Positions 14,879-15,747 of a DNA stretch of 15,747 nucleotides are shown here, one piece after another. Each line of letters begins with the position of its first letter. The first letter of the stretch is position 1. This DNA is from Tannerella sp. (GTDB lineage Bacteria; Bacteroidota; Bacteroidia; Bacteroidales; Tannerellaceae), in assembly GCA_031289515.1 (NCBI GenBank), contig JAITPH010000040.1:1-15747 (forward strand). Direction: 5' to 3'. Made by a program: the position numbers and the translations under genes. The notes under the pieces were generated by a model. The model saw nothing but the letters and a program-made list of their open reading frames with translations, did not search any database and had not been told where the DNA came from.

Positions 14879-15730
14879 TTACAGTATCATCTTCTCAATC
14901 GGAATCACCAAAATACCTTCGGCGCCGATAGCTTTGAGTTTGCCGATTATTTCCCAGAAATGTTTTTCGGCAATGACGGATTGTATTGATACCCAGCCTT
15001 CTTCGGCAAGAGGCGTCACGGTCGGACTTTTCACGCCGGGAAGCAATTCCGTTATCTCCGTAATCTTGTCTTTCGGCGCGTTCAGCAATACATATTTCTT
15101 TCCGGAAGCCTCTTGTACGGCGTCGAAACGAAACAGCATTTCGTCCAATATCTCCCTTTTCGCGGCTGATAGCGATTCGTTTGCTATCAGCAAAGCCTCG
15201 CTTTTCATCACTACTTCGACCTCTTTCAACTGATTGCTTATCAGAGTGCTGCCCGAACTCACTATATCAAAAATAGCGTCTGCGAGACCTATACCGGGAG
15301 CAATTTCTACCGAGCCGGAAATTTCATGCAATGAAGCGTTTATGGCATTTTTATCCAAGTATTTATTCAGAATATTCGGATATGACGTCGCGATCGTCTT
15401 ACCCTGAAACCACATCAAACCGGCATATTCTTCGTCCTTGGGAACAGCCAGACTAAGGCGGCATTTACTAAAGCCGAGACGCTTGATAAGAACGGCTTCT
15501 TCGCCTTTTTCGACATATTCGTTTTCGCCTACAATGCCTGCGTCGGCTACGCCGTTGGCTACCGACTGCGGAATATCGTCGTCGCGCAGAAACAGGATTT
15601 TGACAGGAAAATCTACTGCCGACATCAGCAACGTGCGTTTAGACTTGCTTAGCTTGATTCCCGCCTCATTGAGCAACGAAATCGTATCTTCGTAAAGACG
15701 TCCTTTAGACTGTACTGCTATTCGTAACAT
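14879..15730 (-). CDS. hisG: ATP phosphoribosyltransferase, long form
   Basis: The first and committed step of histidine synthesis: ATP + PRPP gives N1-(5-phosphoribosyl)-ATP and PPi. The protein has 283 residues, the long (HisG-L) form. Residues 1-210 form the two catalytic lobes, with VADAGIVGENEYVE (61-74) and the PRPP-binding segment DAIFDIVSSGSTL (151-163). Residues 211-283, including VSIQSVIAEKHFWEIIGKLK, are the PII-like C-terminal domain that binds histidine, so feedback inhibition is expected and no HisZ partner is needed. The ATG at 15730 gives the canonical start MLRIAVQSKGRL. It is the first visible gene of the unit hisG-hisD-hppA-C26 hydrolase. Only 17 bases upstream are in the window, so its promoter or any attenuator cannot be judged. 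Confidence 0.97.
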   Translation of the reverse strand: MLRIAVQSKGRLYEDTISLLNEAGIKLSKSKRTLLMSAVDFPVKILFLRDDDIPQSVANGVADAGIVGENEYVEKGEEAVLIKRLGFSKCRLSLAVPKDEEYAGLMWFQGKTIATSYPNILNKYLDKNAINASLHEISGSVEIAPGIGLADAIFDIVSSGSTLISNQLKEVEVVMKSEALLIANESLSAAKREILDEMLFRFDAVQEASGKKYVLLNAPKDKITEITELLPGVKSPTVTPLAEEGWVSIQSVIAEKHFWEIIGKLKAIGAEGILVIPIEKMIL

Positions 15731-15747
15731 ATTTTTCTTTTATATTG

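Overview
The window reads as chromosome of a member of the Bacteroidales (phylum Bacteroidota). The evidence is a SusC/SusD pair with STN and carboxypeptidase-regulatory-like domains, an ECF sigma factor of the Bacteroidetes type, and two promoters that fit the Bacteroides consensus (TTTG, 19-20 bp, TAnnTTTG). All confident genes lie on the minus strand and are read from right to left. I cannot name the genus.

Right part (10471-15730): hisG, hisD, a membrane-bound proton/sodium-pumping pyrophosphatase (hppA) and a secreted class I glutamine-amidotransferase-like hydrolase (peptidase C26 / PuuD-like) follow each other with gaps of only 11, 8 and 15 nt, so they are probably one transcription unit. 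This is an unusual his cluster: hisC and hisB, which often follow hisGD in Bacteroidales, are replaced by an enzyme that consumes PPi, a product of the HisG reaction. A tRNA-Arg(UCU) gene with its own promoter follows directly.

Middle (9523-10329): an AT-rich, gene-poor stretch. It holds a truncated BRO-N (phage antirepressor type) gene on the plus strand whose reading frame runs into the 3' end of the tRNA, a 27-bp near-perfect inverted repeat just upstream of that gene, and a consensus minus-strand promoter that probably drives the ECF sigma gene through a leader of about 260 nt. The fragment beside a tRNA looks like the scar of a lost mobile element.

Left part (333-9522): a compact polysaccharide/glycan utilisation locus: ECF sigma factor, secreted GH38 alpha-mannosidase, SusC-type TonB-dependent transporter with STN signalling domain, and SusD lipoprotein, closed by a strong intrinsic terminator at 222-260. 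The expected model is import of an alpha-mannoside-containing glycan, with the STN domain signalling to the sigma factor. However, no FecR-type anti-sigma gene is present in the locus. Between the mannosidase and susC lies a perfect 13-bp hairpin plus T8 that points along the plus strand, where no protein gene exists; with a -7-like element inside susC it could bound an antisense RNA over the susC start.

Left edge (1-161): three 41-bp tandem repeats plus a degenerate fourth copy, rich in palindromes, truncated by the window edge.
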